Assembly: GCA_021811615.1 (NCBI GenBank)
Contig: JAJZNW010000033.1
Coordinates: 1-44,591, forward strand
Reading direction: 5' to 3'
Source of the DNA: Bacteroidota bacterium
Lineage (GTDB): Bacteria > Bacteroidota > Ignavibacteria > Kryptoniales > JAKASW01
Length of the DNA: 44,591 nucleotides
Below the pieces are notes generated by a model that did no database searches, was not told the origin of the DNA, and saw nothing but the letters and a program-made list of their open reading frames with translations. Below are positions 25,868-35,003 of the stretch, in pieces (the stretch's first letter is position 1; each line of letters begins with the position of its first letter). The translations under genes were made by a program, and so were the position numbers.

Positions 25868-28800
25868 ATGAAAAAAAACGACCCTTCCAACTCATACCGA
25901 GCATACTCCAGAGAGATAATCTACTCGACGCTGAACGTCGGGCAGGATTCGGAGCAGTCTCTCGACTACGTCGGCGAAAATGCCGGGAGGATTCTCGGGT
26001 ACAATCCAATGCTTACGCCGGGCGAAGAGAACGCTTGGCTTTCTTCGGTGCATCCGGATGACAGAAATGAAGTCGCCGGGAACTGGCGCAAGGTATATGA
26101 GTCGCAGAAACCCCGGACAATCGAATACCGAATGAAAGCCGGCGCCGGTTCCGGTTATTTATGGATAGAGGATAGAACGGCTCCGCGCCTCGATGCCGCC
26201 GGCAAAGTGATGGGAGTGGTGGGATCTGTTGTTGATATCTCGTCGTCAAAGCTGCGCCCCCGTAAGAAGAGCCGGACCGGCTCGGTCGAGGAAGCTCCGG
26301 GATCAAAAGTATCGAAGGAGAAGACTGCCCGGTTGAACCGGATGCTTCGGATGCTGTCTAACGTGAACCAGCTTATCCTCCGTGAAGAGAACCGCGACTC
26401 GCTGTTTCAGGAGGTATGCAACGCGATCGTGGATGGCGGTGAATACCGGCTTGCCTGGATAGGCCTTGTGGACGACGGCGGCAGTAAGGCGACACCCGTT
26501 ATCTGGAGCGAAGGAGGCGGAGAACTTCTGAAGGGGACGAAGATTCCGCTCGGACCGGGTAAGGCGGGCGAGATCATGGTACAGAGCGCCGTGGAATCGA
26601 AGAAAGCTTCGCTTTTCAACGACCTGACCGCCGGCCCGGCCGCCGAAGGCCTGCGTCTGAAATATCTGGAACGCGGCTACCTTTCGGCGGGGTTCTTTCC
26701 GATGCACATCCGGGGTTTCGTGGAAGGTGTAATCGGGATATGTTCCGATGAAAAAAACTTGTTTGATCGGGAAGAGACTTTTCTTCTCTCTGAGCTTGCC
26801 GACGACATCGGCTTTGCACTCTGGGCGATAGAATCAAGGGCACAACAGGCGGCAGCTGCAGAAGCGGTACGCGACCGGGAATTCTGGCTGAATGAATCGC
26901 AACGCGTTGCGCATATCGGATCTTACGTCTACGATTTTACGAAGCGAAAATGGTCGGGGACCATGGAACTCGGCGATCTGCTCGGACTTGACGGTGCTAA
27001 TGAGCGCGAGGTGGAATCACTGTTGAATGTCGTCCACCAGGATGACAGGGAATGGATCGTCGGAAAAGTGAGAAACATGTCGGGCCCCAATGGCCGGATG
27101 GAAGAGGCGTTCAGAATCGTAAGGGCATCGGACAAACAGGTAAGATGGGTGTGGGCGACCGCAGAGATTCGAACCGACTTTTCCGGAAAGCCCGCGAAGC
27201 TGTTCGGTACGATGCAGGACATAACGGCGCGCAAACAGGCTGAAGATGCATTGGCTCAAAGTGAAAGCCTGTTTCACACTTCCTTTGAGAATTCATCTAT
27301 GGGGATAGCCTTGCTCGCTCCCGACGGGAGATACCAGAGAGTCAATGCCAAGTTCAGCCGGATGATTGGATACTCAAAAGAAGAACTGCTGAAGTTGAGC
27401 TGCAAGGAGATCACTTTCCCCGAAGATGCGGCAGTTGCCGACGTTGTCCTCGCCGAGGCATTCGCAGGGAAGACCGGCGGCGTCGTAGAGAAACGCTACG
27501 TCAGAAAGGACGGGCAGATTATATGGGTCGAGTTTTCCGTATCGCTGGTCCGGAACCTTAACGGTGAGCCCGGATACCTGATTGCCAATTTCAACGACAT
27601 AACCAAGCGAAAGCGTGCGGAGGAAGATTTCAGGAATGAGCACATCCTGCTGAGAACACTTATCGATAACCTGCCGAACTCTATATATGTGAAGGATACG
27701 GAATACAGGAAAACGCTCGCGAATCCTGCAAATGTCCGGCATACCGGGAAGAACTCGGAATCTGAAGTTCTCGGGAAGACCGATTTTGAACTTTATCCTT
27801 TCGAACTCGCGCAGAAATACAACAATGACGATCAGGCCGTTATCCGGGACGGGAAGGCGATACTCATAACGGAAGAATACGGCTTTACACAAAGCGGAGA
27901 GAAGAAGTGGCAGCTGACTTCGAAGATACCGCTTCGTGATAAGAACGGTAAGATAGTGGGATTAATCGGAATCGGCACCGACATTACCGAAAGAAAGCAC
28001 CTTGAAGAGGCACGTGAAGAGGAGCGCCGTCTCCTGCGCACCTTGATCGATAATCTTCCAAGCGCAGTATTCGTCAAGGACACGGAATTCAGGAAGACCG
28101 TGGCGAACAGGGAACACCTACGGGGTATCTCAGCCCAGCTCGGAAGGCAGAACCCGCTCGAAGAATTCCAGGTCCTTGGTAAAACAGACTTTGAAGTTCT
28201 GCCGAAGGCATTGGCTGAACGCCACTTCAGAGAAGACCTGAAAGTGATCCGCGATGGCGAGATGATCCTGGATCAGGAAGAATTGGAATTCGATGCGGAA
28301 GGAAACAGGCACTGGAACCTTCTGTCAAAGATACCGCTGCGGGATTCAAACGGGAATATCTCAGGTTTGTTGGGCATAAAGACCGATATCACTGCGAGGA
28401 AGCTTGCGGAGGAGGCCATGTCCCGCGAACGACTGCTCCTCCGGACTATTATCGATCGCCTTCCCGCTTCAGTGTGGGTCAAGGATAAGTCGTACAGAAA
28501 AACCCTGGTCAACCGCGCGCACGTCGGACGCATGTCCCTTTTCGCAGTCAGGAATATCACCTCGGAGTTCGATCTAATCGGTACGACAGACTTCGATATG
28601 TACTCGCCGGACAAGGCAACGATTTACAATCTTGAAGACAGAGAAGTGATAGTACACGGGAAGTCGGTCATCGACCGGGAAGAGCTGGTTGTAGATTTAA
28701 AAGGGAACAGACACTGGCAGCTCGTTTCGAAAGTTCCCTTGCTCGACGAATACGGACTGACTACGGGACTCGTGGGAATCGTCACCGACATCACGAAACA

Positions 28801-31800
28801 GAAAGAGGCCGAGGAGGAAAGCGCGAGGGGGATGGAGCTCCTCAGGACGCTGATCGACAACCTTCCTAACGCTGTTTTCGTGAAGGACAGGAATTTACGC
28901 AAGGTGATTGCCAATCCTTCTCACGTCAGAAGGATTAGTCTCCTTACCGGGGGAAAATTCGCCACCGAGTCCGACCTGATCGGCAGAACGGATGAAGAAA
29001 TCCTTTCGCCTGCGAAGAGCCTGATCGACGAAGACGAGCGGGTTATTAACGAAGGGGTTGCCATACTGAACAGGGAAAATCATTCGGTAGATGCGGACGG
29101 CGAAGAACGCTGGGAACTCGTATCGAAAATACCTTTACGCGATAAGACCGGTGAGATAACCGGCTTGGTGGGGATCACGACCGAGATCACTGAACAGAAG
29201 CGCGTCCAGAAGGAGCTGAGGACCTCAGAGGAGACTCTTGCGAGGATCACGGGCTCGATAAGCGACATCATTTATAGTGTCAATGGAAGGACGGGCGAAT
29301 TCGAATACCTGAGTCCCGTGTTCGAGAAGGCGCTTGGTTATTCGTTGAGCGACATAAAAACCATGGGAGGGCGGTGGGCTTTTCTCTTGTCGGTTATCGA
29401 GGGTGCAGACCCGGCCGCGACAGACCCCGTCATGGACGAGATGCAATATGAAAATGCGGAGTACCAGGCTACATGGGAGAACTGGTGGAAGTGCAAAGAC
29501 GGCACGAAGCGTTTCATCGAAGACGAGTCTCTCCCGGTTTATGAAGATGGGCGGCTTGTCAGGATAGACGGGGTCTTAAGAGACTTCACCGAAAGAAAAC
29601 TCGCCGAAGAGGAGATCGAGAAAGAGCGCGTGCTTCTCAGGACACTGATCGACAACATCCCGCACGCAATCTATGTAAAGGACAGAAACTACAGGAAGGT
29701 GATAGCAAACCCGGTCGACGTCCGGCAATTCGCAGGCCTGTCATCTGAGGCTGAGATCATCGGTAAAACTGATTTCGAAGTCTATCCCAGGGAGAGCGCG
29801 GAGAAATATTACGAAGACGACCGGCGGGTGATAGAAAACGGCGAGTCAATAGTTGCCAAAGAAGAGTTCCTCCCGGACGTTGACGGCAGAGAGCATTGGA
29901 TCCTTACGACAAAGGTCCCGTTGCGCGGGAATGACGGTGCCGTCAATGGACTGGTGGGTATCGGGCTCGACGTTACCGATATACGCACGGTGGATGAAGC
30001 ATTGAAACGTTCCGAGGCGGAACTCCGTGCTCTCTTCGAATCGATGCACGACGTCGTAATGGCGATCGACTCCGAGGGGAGGTACGTCAAGGTAGCTCCT
30101 ACCGATCCGTCGCTCCTGTATAAACCCGCGCCGGAAATTGTCGGCAGGACTCTCTTCGATGTTTTACCGGAAGACCAGGCGAACCAGTTCTTCGGCGTCA
30201 TCACGGAAACTCTCCGGACGGGGGAGATACATACTCTCGAGTATATGATGGTCATCGAAGGAGATGAACGATGGCGGTCGGCAACGGTCTCTCCGATGAA
30301 CGACAACACCGTTCTCTGGGTCGCCCGCGATACAAGCGAGCGGAAGAAAATGGAAAAGGAAATTACCGACTCGGAGAAGAAATACAGGGAGCTCGTCGAA
30401 AACGCGCTTGTCGGGGTTTACAAAATCAACCTCAGCGGTACCATAGTCTATGTAAACAAGGCTATGGCAGATATGCTTGAGTACGATTCTCCTCAGGAGC
30501 TGATGTCGGTCAGTTTCTCGTCTTTATATAATGATGTTGAAGACAGTGCAGGACTCATAGACGAGCTGCGGACATACGGAAAGACGGATCAGAACAGGGA
30601 AGTTGAGCTGAAGACGAAGACAGGGAAGGTTCGGAATGTCCTGATAAATGCGTCGCTCGAGAAGGACGTTATCTCGGGAATGGCGAAGGACATTACGGAG
30701 ATACGGACACTCGAGCGTCAATTCATACAGACTCAGAAGCTCGAAGGGCTCGGGAACATAGCGGCAGGTATCGCCCACGACTTCAACAACATACTCGGCG
30801 TCATACTCGGCTATTCGGATCTCCTCGGGCAGTCGGAGTACAGCAGGGAAAAATTCCAGAGAGGCATGCAGGCGATCGCGAAATCCGCCGACAGGGGGAA
30901 GTCACTCGTGCGTCAGCTGCTGACATTTGCCCGCAAAACGGAAGTCGAGTTCGAATCCGTCGATCTCAACAGTTCCGTTGCGGAGATGGAAAAGCTTATG
31001 AGCGAGACATTTCCAAAGACCGTGGAAGTGCGTACCCAGCTCGCGAGAGATATTCCTCCCGTCCACGCCGATGCGACTCAGATCCACCAGGTCATATTGA
31101 ACATCTGCCTCAACGCCCGCGATGCGATGCCCAAGGGAGGAATCCTTTCCATTTCCACAGATGTCGTCTCCGGTTTCACTCTCAGCCAATTCCATCATGA
31201 AGCGGCATCGGATAAATACGTCGAGCTCCGCATTGCGGATAACGGAACCGGGATGGAGGAAGCGATCAGGCAAAAGATCTTCGAACCGTTCTTCACGACT
31301 AAAGGTATCGGGAAGGGCACCGGGCTCGGTCTGTCGGTCGTCTACGGGATAGTCGAGAGTCATAAAGGTTTCATCGATGTGGAGACTGAGCCGGGGAAGG
31401 GAACCGCGTTCCGTATTTACTTCCCCGTACTGAAACATGAGACGGACAATGGCGCTCATCAGGACGACGCATCCGGCGTCGACCGCGGGAAGAGAGGGAA
31501 TATACTGGTAATTGAAGACGAGGAAATGCTCAGGGAGCTGCTTCGTTCCGTCCTGACTTCGAGAGGGCACAACGTGATTTTCGCCAACGACGGCGAGGAA
31601 GGGCTTTCGACTTTCGTTGGACAGAAGGACGGGATAGATATTGTCCTTTCTGACCTCGGCCTGCCGAAGCTGGGTGGTGAAGAAGTGGTCAGGGAGATCA
31701 GGAAATTATCGAAGACGGCTAAAGTCGTTGTCGCGAGCGGCTTCATCGCGCCGGAGGTGAGGGATGAATTGGAAGAGATGGGCGTCAACTATTTCATCCA

Positions 31801-31861
31801 GAAACCTTACAGGACGGCAGAGGTGCTGAATGTTGTGGATGCCGTACTTTCTTCGAAGTAG
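25868..31861 (+). CDS. Giant cytosolic hybrid histidine kinase with about 11 PAS domains
   Basis: A 1997-residue protein with no signal peptide or TM helix. ATG 25868 follows AAGGAGA. Approximate domain order: PAS 10-120; GAF_2 155-325; PAS 341-460; PAS 465-580; four tandem copies of one PAS module (593-710, 721-845, 857-978, 991-1110), each beginning [10 protein letters not shown]-x3-VKD and containing GKTDFE or a variant; PAS 1118-1245; a fifth copy of the module 1256-1373; PAS 1382-1495; PAS 1502-1615; HisKA with His1637 in [11 protein letters not shown]; HATPase with [21 protein letters not shown] and [14 protein letters not shown]; and a receiver 1877-1995 with Asp1929 ([12 protein letters not shown]). 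All kinase boxes and the receiver acidic pocket are intact, so it should be active. The five modules differ at synonymous sites, so they are old duplications. No cognate regulator gene is adjacent. Signals are unknown; heme, flavin or other PAS ligands are possible. Confidence 0.95.
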   Translation: MKKNDPSNSYRAYSREIIYSTLNVGQDSEQSLDYVGENAGRILGYNPMLTPGEENAWLSSVHPDDRNEVAGNWRKVYESQKPRTIEYRMKAGAGSGYLWIEDRTAPRLDAAGKVMGVVGSVVDISSSKLRPRKKSRTGSVEEAPGSKVSKEKTARLNRMLRMLSNVNQLILREENRDSLFQEVCNAIVDGGEYRLAWIGLVDDGGSKATPVIWSEGGGELLKGTKIPLGPGKAGEIMVQSAVESKKASLFNDLTAGPAAEGLRLKYLERGYLSAGFFPMHIRGFVEGVIGICSDEKNLFDREETFLLSELADDIGFALWAIESRAQQAAAAEAVRDREFWLNESQRVAHIGSYVYDFTKRKWSGTMELGDLLGLDGANEREVESLLNVVHQDDREWIVGKVRNMSGPNGRMEEAFRIVRASDKQVRWVWATAEIRTDFSGKPAKLFGTMQDITARKQAEDALAQSESLFHTSFENSSMGIALLAPDGRYQRVNAKFSRMIGYSKEELLKLSCKEITFPEDAAVADVVLAEAFAGKTGGVVEKRYVRKDGQIIWVEFSVSLVRNLNGEPGYLIANFNDITKRKRAEEDFRNEHILLRTLIDNLPNSIYVKDTEYRKTLANPANVRHTGKNSESEVLGKTDFELYPFELAQKYNNDDQAVIRDGKAILITEEYGFTQSGEKKWQLTSKIPLRDKNGKIVGLIGIGTDITERKHLEEAREEERRLLRTLIDNLPSAVFVKDTEFRKTVANREHLRGISAQLGRQNPLEEFQVLGKTDFEVLPKALAERHFREDLKVIRDGEMILDQEELEFDAEGNRHWNLLSKIPLRDSNGNISGLLGIKTDITARKLAEEAMSRERLLLRTIIDRLPASVWVKDKSYRKTLVNRAHVGRMSLFAVRNITSEFDLIGTTDFDMYSPDKATIYNLEDREVIVHGKSVIDREELVVDLKGNRHWQLVSKVPLLDEYGLTTGLVGIVTDITKQKEAEEESARGMELLRTLIDNLPNAVFVKDRNLRKVIANPSHVRRISLLTGGKFATESDLIGRTDEEILSPAKSLIDEDERVINEGVAILNRENHSVDADGEERWELVSKIPLRDKTGEITGLVGITTEITEQKRVQKELRTSEETLARITGSISDIIYSVNGRTGEFEYLSPVFEKALGYSLSDIKTMGGRWAFLLSVIEGADPAATDPVMDEMQYENAEYQATWENWWKCKDGTKRFIEDESLPVYEDGRLVRIDGVLRDFTERKLAEEEIEKERVLLRTLIDNIPHAIYVKDRNYRKVIANPVDVRQFAGLSSEAEIIGKTDFEVYPRESAEKYYEDDRRVIENGESIVAKEEFLPDVDGREHWILTTKVPLRGNDGAVNGLVGIGLDVTDIRTVDEALKRSEAELRALFESMHDVVMAIDSEGRYVKVAPTDPSLLYKPAPEIVGRTLFDVLPEDQANQFFGVITETLRTGEIHTLEYMMVIEGDERWRSATVSPMNDNTVLWVARDTSERKKMEKEITDSEKKYRELVENALVGVYKINLSGTIVYVNKAMADMLEYDSPQELMSVSFSSLYNDVEDSAGLIDELRTYGKTDQNREVELKTKTGKVRNVLINASLEKDVISGMAKDITEIRTLERQFIQTQKLEGLGNIAAGIAHDFNNILGVILGYSDLLGQSEYSREKFQRGMQAIAKSADRGKSLVRQLLTFARKTEVEFESVDLNSSVAEMEKLMSETFPKTVEVRTQLARDIPPVHADATQIHQVILNICLNARDAMPKGGILSISTDVVSGFTLSQFHHEAASDKYVELRIADNGTGMEEAIRQKIFEPFFTTKGIGKGTGLGLSVVYGIVESHKGFIDVETEPGKGTAFRIYFPVLKHETDNGAHQDDASGVDRGKRGNILVIEDEEMLRELLRSVLTSRGHNVIFANDGEEGLSTFVGQKDGIDIVLSDLGLPKLGGEEVVREIRKLSKTAKVVVASGFIAPEVRDELEEMGVNYFIQKPYRTAEVLNVVDAVLSSK

Positions 31862-31918
31862 GTAAGAGCGCTTCGCTCTGCGTCACGCGAGCATCAGCTG
31901 GTACCGGGGCTCGAATTC

Positions 31919-31989
31919 AACCGCGAAGATCGCCAAGAGGCGCCAAGAAGGAATTATTTACTTTGCGTTCCTTTGCGCACTGGGAGGTT
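31919..31989. repeat. Imperfect palindromic intergenic repeat, copy A
   Basis: The left half has AACCGCGAAG and two CGCCAAGA-like boxes; the right half has CTTTGCG, CTTTGCGC and GAGGTT, giving an imperfect inverted repeat with an AT centre. It has the look of a widespread family of bacterial intergenic palindromes with 'AACCGCnAAG/CGCCAAG' boxes. A related copy lies inside the MITE-like element at 36110-36274. Around it, in the 250-bp gap after the kinase, are a small hairpin right after the kinase stop (31865-31870/31874-31879) and a 7-bp stem at 32055-32061/32072-32078. There is no gene here. Confidence 0.55.
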
Positions 31990-32111
31990 AAATTTTAGCT
32001 TCAGTCAGCACACCAAGTCCTGCTTACCCGCCAAGGACGCCAGGACGCGGCAAGCGGGGAGTGGTTCGATCCTCCCCGAGCAAAATCGCTGTTTTTGAGC
32101 CAGAAATGATT

Positions 32112-32545
32112 ACGAGGTAATCTATGGAGGTCAGGGGCTGCCCAACGGAGGTTACCAGGTAATCTCCCGAGGTCAGGAGATAATCGCCGGACATTACAGG
32201 CTAATCGCCGGAGGTCATGCGGTAGCCGCCGGCGGTCAGTGGATAGCCTCGCGAGATTACCTCTTAACCTGCCGACATCAGGAGGTAATCGACGGAGGAT
32301 AAGGCGGTAATCTCCGGAGATCAGGAGCTGATCTCGCGAGATTACCTTCTAACCTGCCGACATCAGGAGGTAATCGACGGAGGATAAGGCGGTAATCTCC
32401 GGAGATCAGGAGCTGATCTCGCGAGATTAATTGGTGATCGACGGAGGTTACCAGGTGATCACCGGAGATCAGCATGGTAACCAACTTCGGTCAGTCGGTG
32501 ACCTCGGTAGGTCAGTCGGTGACCGGCAGAGGCTGGTGATTAATC
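32112..32545. repeat. Tandem array of about twenty degenerate 21-bp units, with an 85-bp higher-order repeat
   Basis: The core GGTAATC or a variant recurs with the first base of the core at 32116, 32158, 32179, 32200, 32221, 32242, 32263, 32284, 32306 and 32327. That is every 21 bp, with one 22-bp step and one unit (near 32137) too degenerate to score. The unit consensus is roughly GGTAATCnCCGGAGGTCAG. A block starting CGCGAGATTAC is repeated almost identically 85 bp apart at 32250 and 32335, with a partial third copy at 32420; 85 is four units plus one base. Units also contain GATTACC, the complement of GGTAATC, so hairpins are possible. On the minus strand part of the array reads as a heptapeptide repeat (DHQLISR, DQLLISG), but the 22-bp step breaks any long frame. 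It abuts a recombinase remnant. Confidence 0.85.
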
Positions 32546-32915
32546 GGAAGGACCGGCATACCTTATTGTCCGAGTCCGCGTTGCAGCAGCTGCGCAAGAA
32601 TTACATGGAGTATCGGCGAAGGACTACTTATTCGAAGGGGGAAAAGGTAGGAAGCACATGGCGGAACGGAGCGTTCAGAATGTATTCGAGCGGGCGGTAA
32701 AGGAGGCCGGGATACGGAAGGAGGTTGGGATACATAGTTTGAGGCACAGTTTCGCGACGCATTTGCTTGAGGCGGGGACAGATTTGAGGTCCATTCAGGA
32801 GATACTTGGCCATGGCCGGTCGCAGACGACGGAGGTATACACGCATGTGAGTCAGAAGTCACTTGGAAAGATCTTGGATCCTTTAGATATTGCGCCACAG
32901 ACAAGAAGGAGGTAA
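32535..32915 (+). pseudogene. Tyrosine recombinase (XerC/D or integrase type), N-terminally truncated and frameshifted
   Basis: The C-terminal half of a phage-integrase-family recombinase. The first frame reads NRKDRHTLLSESALQQLRKN, then the frame breaks near 32614-32619. After one base the homology goes on in another frame: KDYLFEGGKGRKHMAERSVQ, then VGIHSLRHSFATHLLEAGTD, IQEILGHGRSQTTEVYTHVS. Catalytic His-x-x-Arg, the second His and the Tyr nucleophile are present; the N-terminal SAM-like domain and the first Arg motif are gone. The break is explained by loss of one C in CGGC(C)GAAGG. The 5' end runs straight into the 21-bp array, so the array replaced or invaded the N-terminal part. The longest intact piece starts at an internal ATG (32658) and is 85 residues. 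Not functional as it stands. Confidence 0.85.
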
Positions 32916-33030
32916 ACGCCACAAGGCGTCATTCCTCGGTACAGGAAAAACGCCATATGTCAGGGATAGAATAGTTATCTGACAGCGCAATCGCATGGAT
33001 TGAACAGAGTAAGAAAGGAGGATACTCAAA

Positions 33031-33455
33031 ATGGTTTCCAGAATGGTTCCATTGCTTTGTATGATGTTTGCCTCCTGCGACTTGTTTTCTCCGGATACCT
33101 CGAAGCAGGTGAGTACAAGCATCGGGTTTCGTACGTTCCTCAAGAGTCAAGTCTAACACCCTTTCAGAAGGAAGCCACGATGTCCAATTTGTTCAGATAT
33201 TTATGCATACTGGGGCACTCGATGAATTGGATACTTTCCATGGGACGTATCAGAAGGACCTTATCCCTGGCACTGCGAAGACCACCATGTGGCTGACAAC
33301 CAGAGAGCAGGAGATTATCGTTACTCTTTGGAGCGCTACAGATTCTTCTCTCTTTGCCAGACACCATTGAAAGCATAACCCAACTGATAGGGGACATCGT
33401 GGCTTCCAAGCCAGAATACAAGTCACTTCCTCCTACAAAAGGCGGCTACCAATGA
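33031..33455 (+). pseudogene. Frameshifted small lipoprotein gene
   Basis: ATG 33031 follows AAAGGAGG and begins a lipoprotein signal MVSRMVPLLCMMFASC with a plausible lipobox (FASC), but this frame stops at 33156 after 41 residues. A second frame carries on with protein-like content (SNTLSEGSHDVQFVQIF, HTGALDELDTFHGTYQKDL, TTREQEIIVTLWSATDS) and stops at 33370. A third frame continues DTIESITQLIGDIVASKPEY and stops at 33455. Read across two frameshifts (near 33145 and 33350) this gives one lipoprotein of about 140 residues. I do not recognise its family. It may be a real pseudogene in the decayed patch, or sequencing errors could have split an intact gene. Confidence 0.55.
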
Positions 33456-33822
33456 TTCCCATTGTCTCGTGCCACATGTCGCCGGGCTCGCTTCATCGCC
33501 CTCTGCCGCACCCATCGATCTTCGCTCACTGAAAGCTGCATTTCGCGACCACTGTCTCCCGGCGAACTGCGCCATCACCGCATACGGAATTGCATCAGCA
33601 AGGAGAGTCTTGAGAGACCGAAGGTCTGTTTTGCTTGCTCTCCTGATCGGCTGCTTTGGCTCGTGGGCTCCGGGGAGTACTGCCCTTCATTGCGAAACTG
33701 GTGTGTGAACGGTAAGGTCATGTTGTAGCAATGAAGGATGTGTTATAATTGAGGCGAGAGGTCTGGGGACGTACCGTCCTAACAGGGCCAATTACCTGGA
33801 TTTGTAAAAGAGGAGTACTGGA
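33456..33822. other. Non-coding gap with a 10-bp inverted repeat
   Basis: A 367-bp gap before the pentapeptide-repeat gene. Overlapping frames of 79-88 residues on the plus strand show no domain and no SD. A perfect 10-bp inverted repeat (33684-33693 with 33728-33737, 34-bp spacer) lies about 90 bp upstream of the next gene. Probably the tail of the decayed region plus the promoter of the next operon. Confidence 0.35.
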
Positions 33823-34398
33823 TTGGATTCTGTCTCATTATTTAAGAAAACGTTTGACGGCATCGATTACAGGTCCGGGCCTCTGAACAGTGGAGAGTAT
33901 GAGGAGTGCCGGTTTGTAAACTGCGACTTCTCAGACACCGACATCTCGGGCGTAAAATTCATAAATTGTGAATTCGTTGGATGCAATCTGAGCGTTGCTA
34001 AATTATCCGACACCGCCCTGCGTGACGTCAAATTCAAGGAGTGCAAACTCTGGGGGCTCCGATTCGACCTGTGCAGCCAGTTCGGCCTTTCGGTGAGTTT
34101 TGAGGGATGTTCGCTCAACAACGCGACGTTTTACCGGACAAAGATCAAAAAGACCTCCTTCATCGGTACTCAGCTGAAGGAAACAGATTTTTCACAATGC
34201 GATCTCACGGGCGCGGTCTTCGACGAGTGCGACCTTGCCGGTGCGATGTTTGACAATTCGATATTGGAGAAAGTTGATTTCCGGACATCCTGCAATTACT
34301 CAATCGACCCCGAGAGAAACAGGATAAGGAAAGCCAAGTTCTCACTCCCGCATGTACTCGGACTTCTGAACAAATATGATATCGAAGTCGGTGACTGA
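33823..34398 (+). CDS. Pentapeptide-repeat protein
   Basis: A 191-residue soluble protein starting with TTG 33823 after AGGAG (33811-33815, 7-nt gap); no earlier ATG is available. From about residue 22 to 160 it is built of A(D/N)LxX-type pentapeptides with central Leu/Phe and many Cys/Asp (CRFVNCDFSDTDISGVKF, CDLTGAVFDECDLAGAMF), which fold into a right-handed quadrilateral helix. It ends with the SIDPERNRIRKAKFSLP tail seen in many Bacteroidota members. Length and fold match MfpA/Qnr-like DNA mimics that bind gyrase, but most pentapeptide proteins have unknown roles and nothing here proves gyrase binding. It overlaps the next gene by 23 bp. Confidence 0.9.
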   Translation: MDSVSLFKKTFDGIDYRSGPLNSGEYEECRFVNCDFSDTDISGVKFINCEFVGCNLSVAKLSDTALRDVKFKECKLWGLRFDLCSQFGLSVSFEGCSLNNATFYRTKIKKTSFIGTQLKETDFSQCDLTGAVFDECDLAGAMFDNSILEKVDFRTSCNYSIDPERNRIRKAKFSLPHVLGLLNKYDIEVGD

Positions 34399-34915
34399 AG
34401 GAGCCGCTGAACCGAGGATCGAACATTCGAACCAAAGGATGTTCCTTGGCAAACGACTTGTGACGACCCTATCCGAAGATCGTACGTTTGAACTGTGGAG
34501 AGAGTTCATGCCGGTCAGAAATGAAATCGGCCGGAGAGTTGGAACAGAACTGTATTCGATAGAAGTCTATCCGCCGGGTTATTTCGACGAGTTCGATCCG
34601 TCGCTGGGATTTGAGAAGTGGGCCGCGGTGGAGGTGAAGGAGGCCGGGGCGGTTCCCGCCGGCATGGAGACCATCGTGGTCCCCGAGGGGCTCTATGGAA
34701 TATTCCTGCACAAAGGGCCGGCGACCGAAGGGATCCGAACGATCCAGTACATTTTCAGCACCTGGCTCCCTGCCTCAGGCTTTCTGGTGGACGGCAGACC
34801 TCATCTTGCTGTGATGGGAGATAGATACAGGAAAGACGATCCGGATTCTGAAGAAGAATTGTGGATCCCGATAAGACCGAACTCCGAACGGCAGGCAAGG
34901 GGAAGCGCGCTGTGA
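34376..34915 (+). CDS. GyrI-like / Cass2-type small-molecule binding protein
   Basis: A 179-residue stand-alone effector-binding (GyrI-like, AraC E-binding) domain with no DNA-binding HTH. Family marks: TFELWREFMPVRNEIGRRVG, ELYSIEVYPPGYF, FEKWAAVEVKEAGAVPAGME, GLYGIFLHKGP, WLPASGFLVDGRPH and the terminal DPDSEEELWIPI with the ligand-pocket acidic residues. Members bind hydrophobic or cationic drugs (Cass2) or affect gyrase (SbmC/GyrI). The start at 34376 lies inside the upstream gene in another frame, with no SD, so translation is probably coupled; a second in-frame ATG at 34439 is possible. Paired with a pentapeptide-repeat gene. Confidence 0.85.
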   Translation: MISKSVTEGAAEPRIEHSNQRMFLGKRLVTTLSEDRTFELWREFMPVRNEIGRRVGTELYSIEVYPPGYFDEFDPSLGFEKWAAVEVKEAGAVPAGMETIVVPEGLYGIFLHKGPATEGIRTIQYIFSTWLPASGFLVDGRPHLAVMGDRYRKDDPDSEEELWIPIRPNSERQARGSAL

Positions 34916-35003
34916 ATGGAGCCACCGGTTCTTCAGAAATCAGAGATTAGAACATTAGTGTGATCGACCGCGAACAGATATTTCCGCTTCGCAGTCTTTT
35001 ATA

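Noticed and set aside
32278-32484. 68-residue minus-strand heptapeptide-repeat protein within the array
   Set aside because: It arises from the 21-bp period, starts at TTG without an SD and is broken by the 22-bp step; no sign of a real gene.
32112-32545. CRISPR array
   Set aside because: The 21-bp units follow one another directly without unique spacers, and no cas gene is nearby.
32112-32915. Integron with cassette array
   Set aside because: No attC-like sites of 60 bp or more, no cassette genes, and the recombinase is broken and oriented away from a cassette platform; only a loose resemblance remains.
33462-33728. Overlapping 79-88 residue plus-strand frames before the pentapeptide gene
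   Set aside because: They overlap each other in different frames and show no domain or SD.
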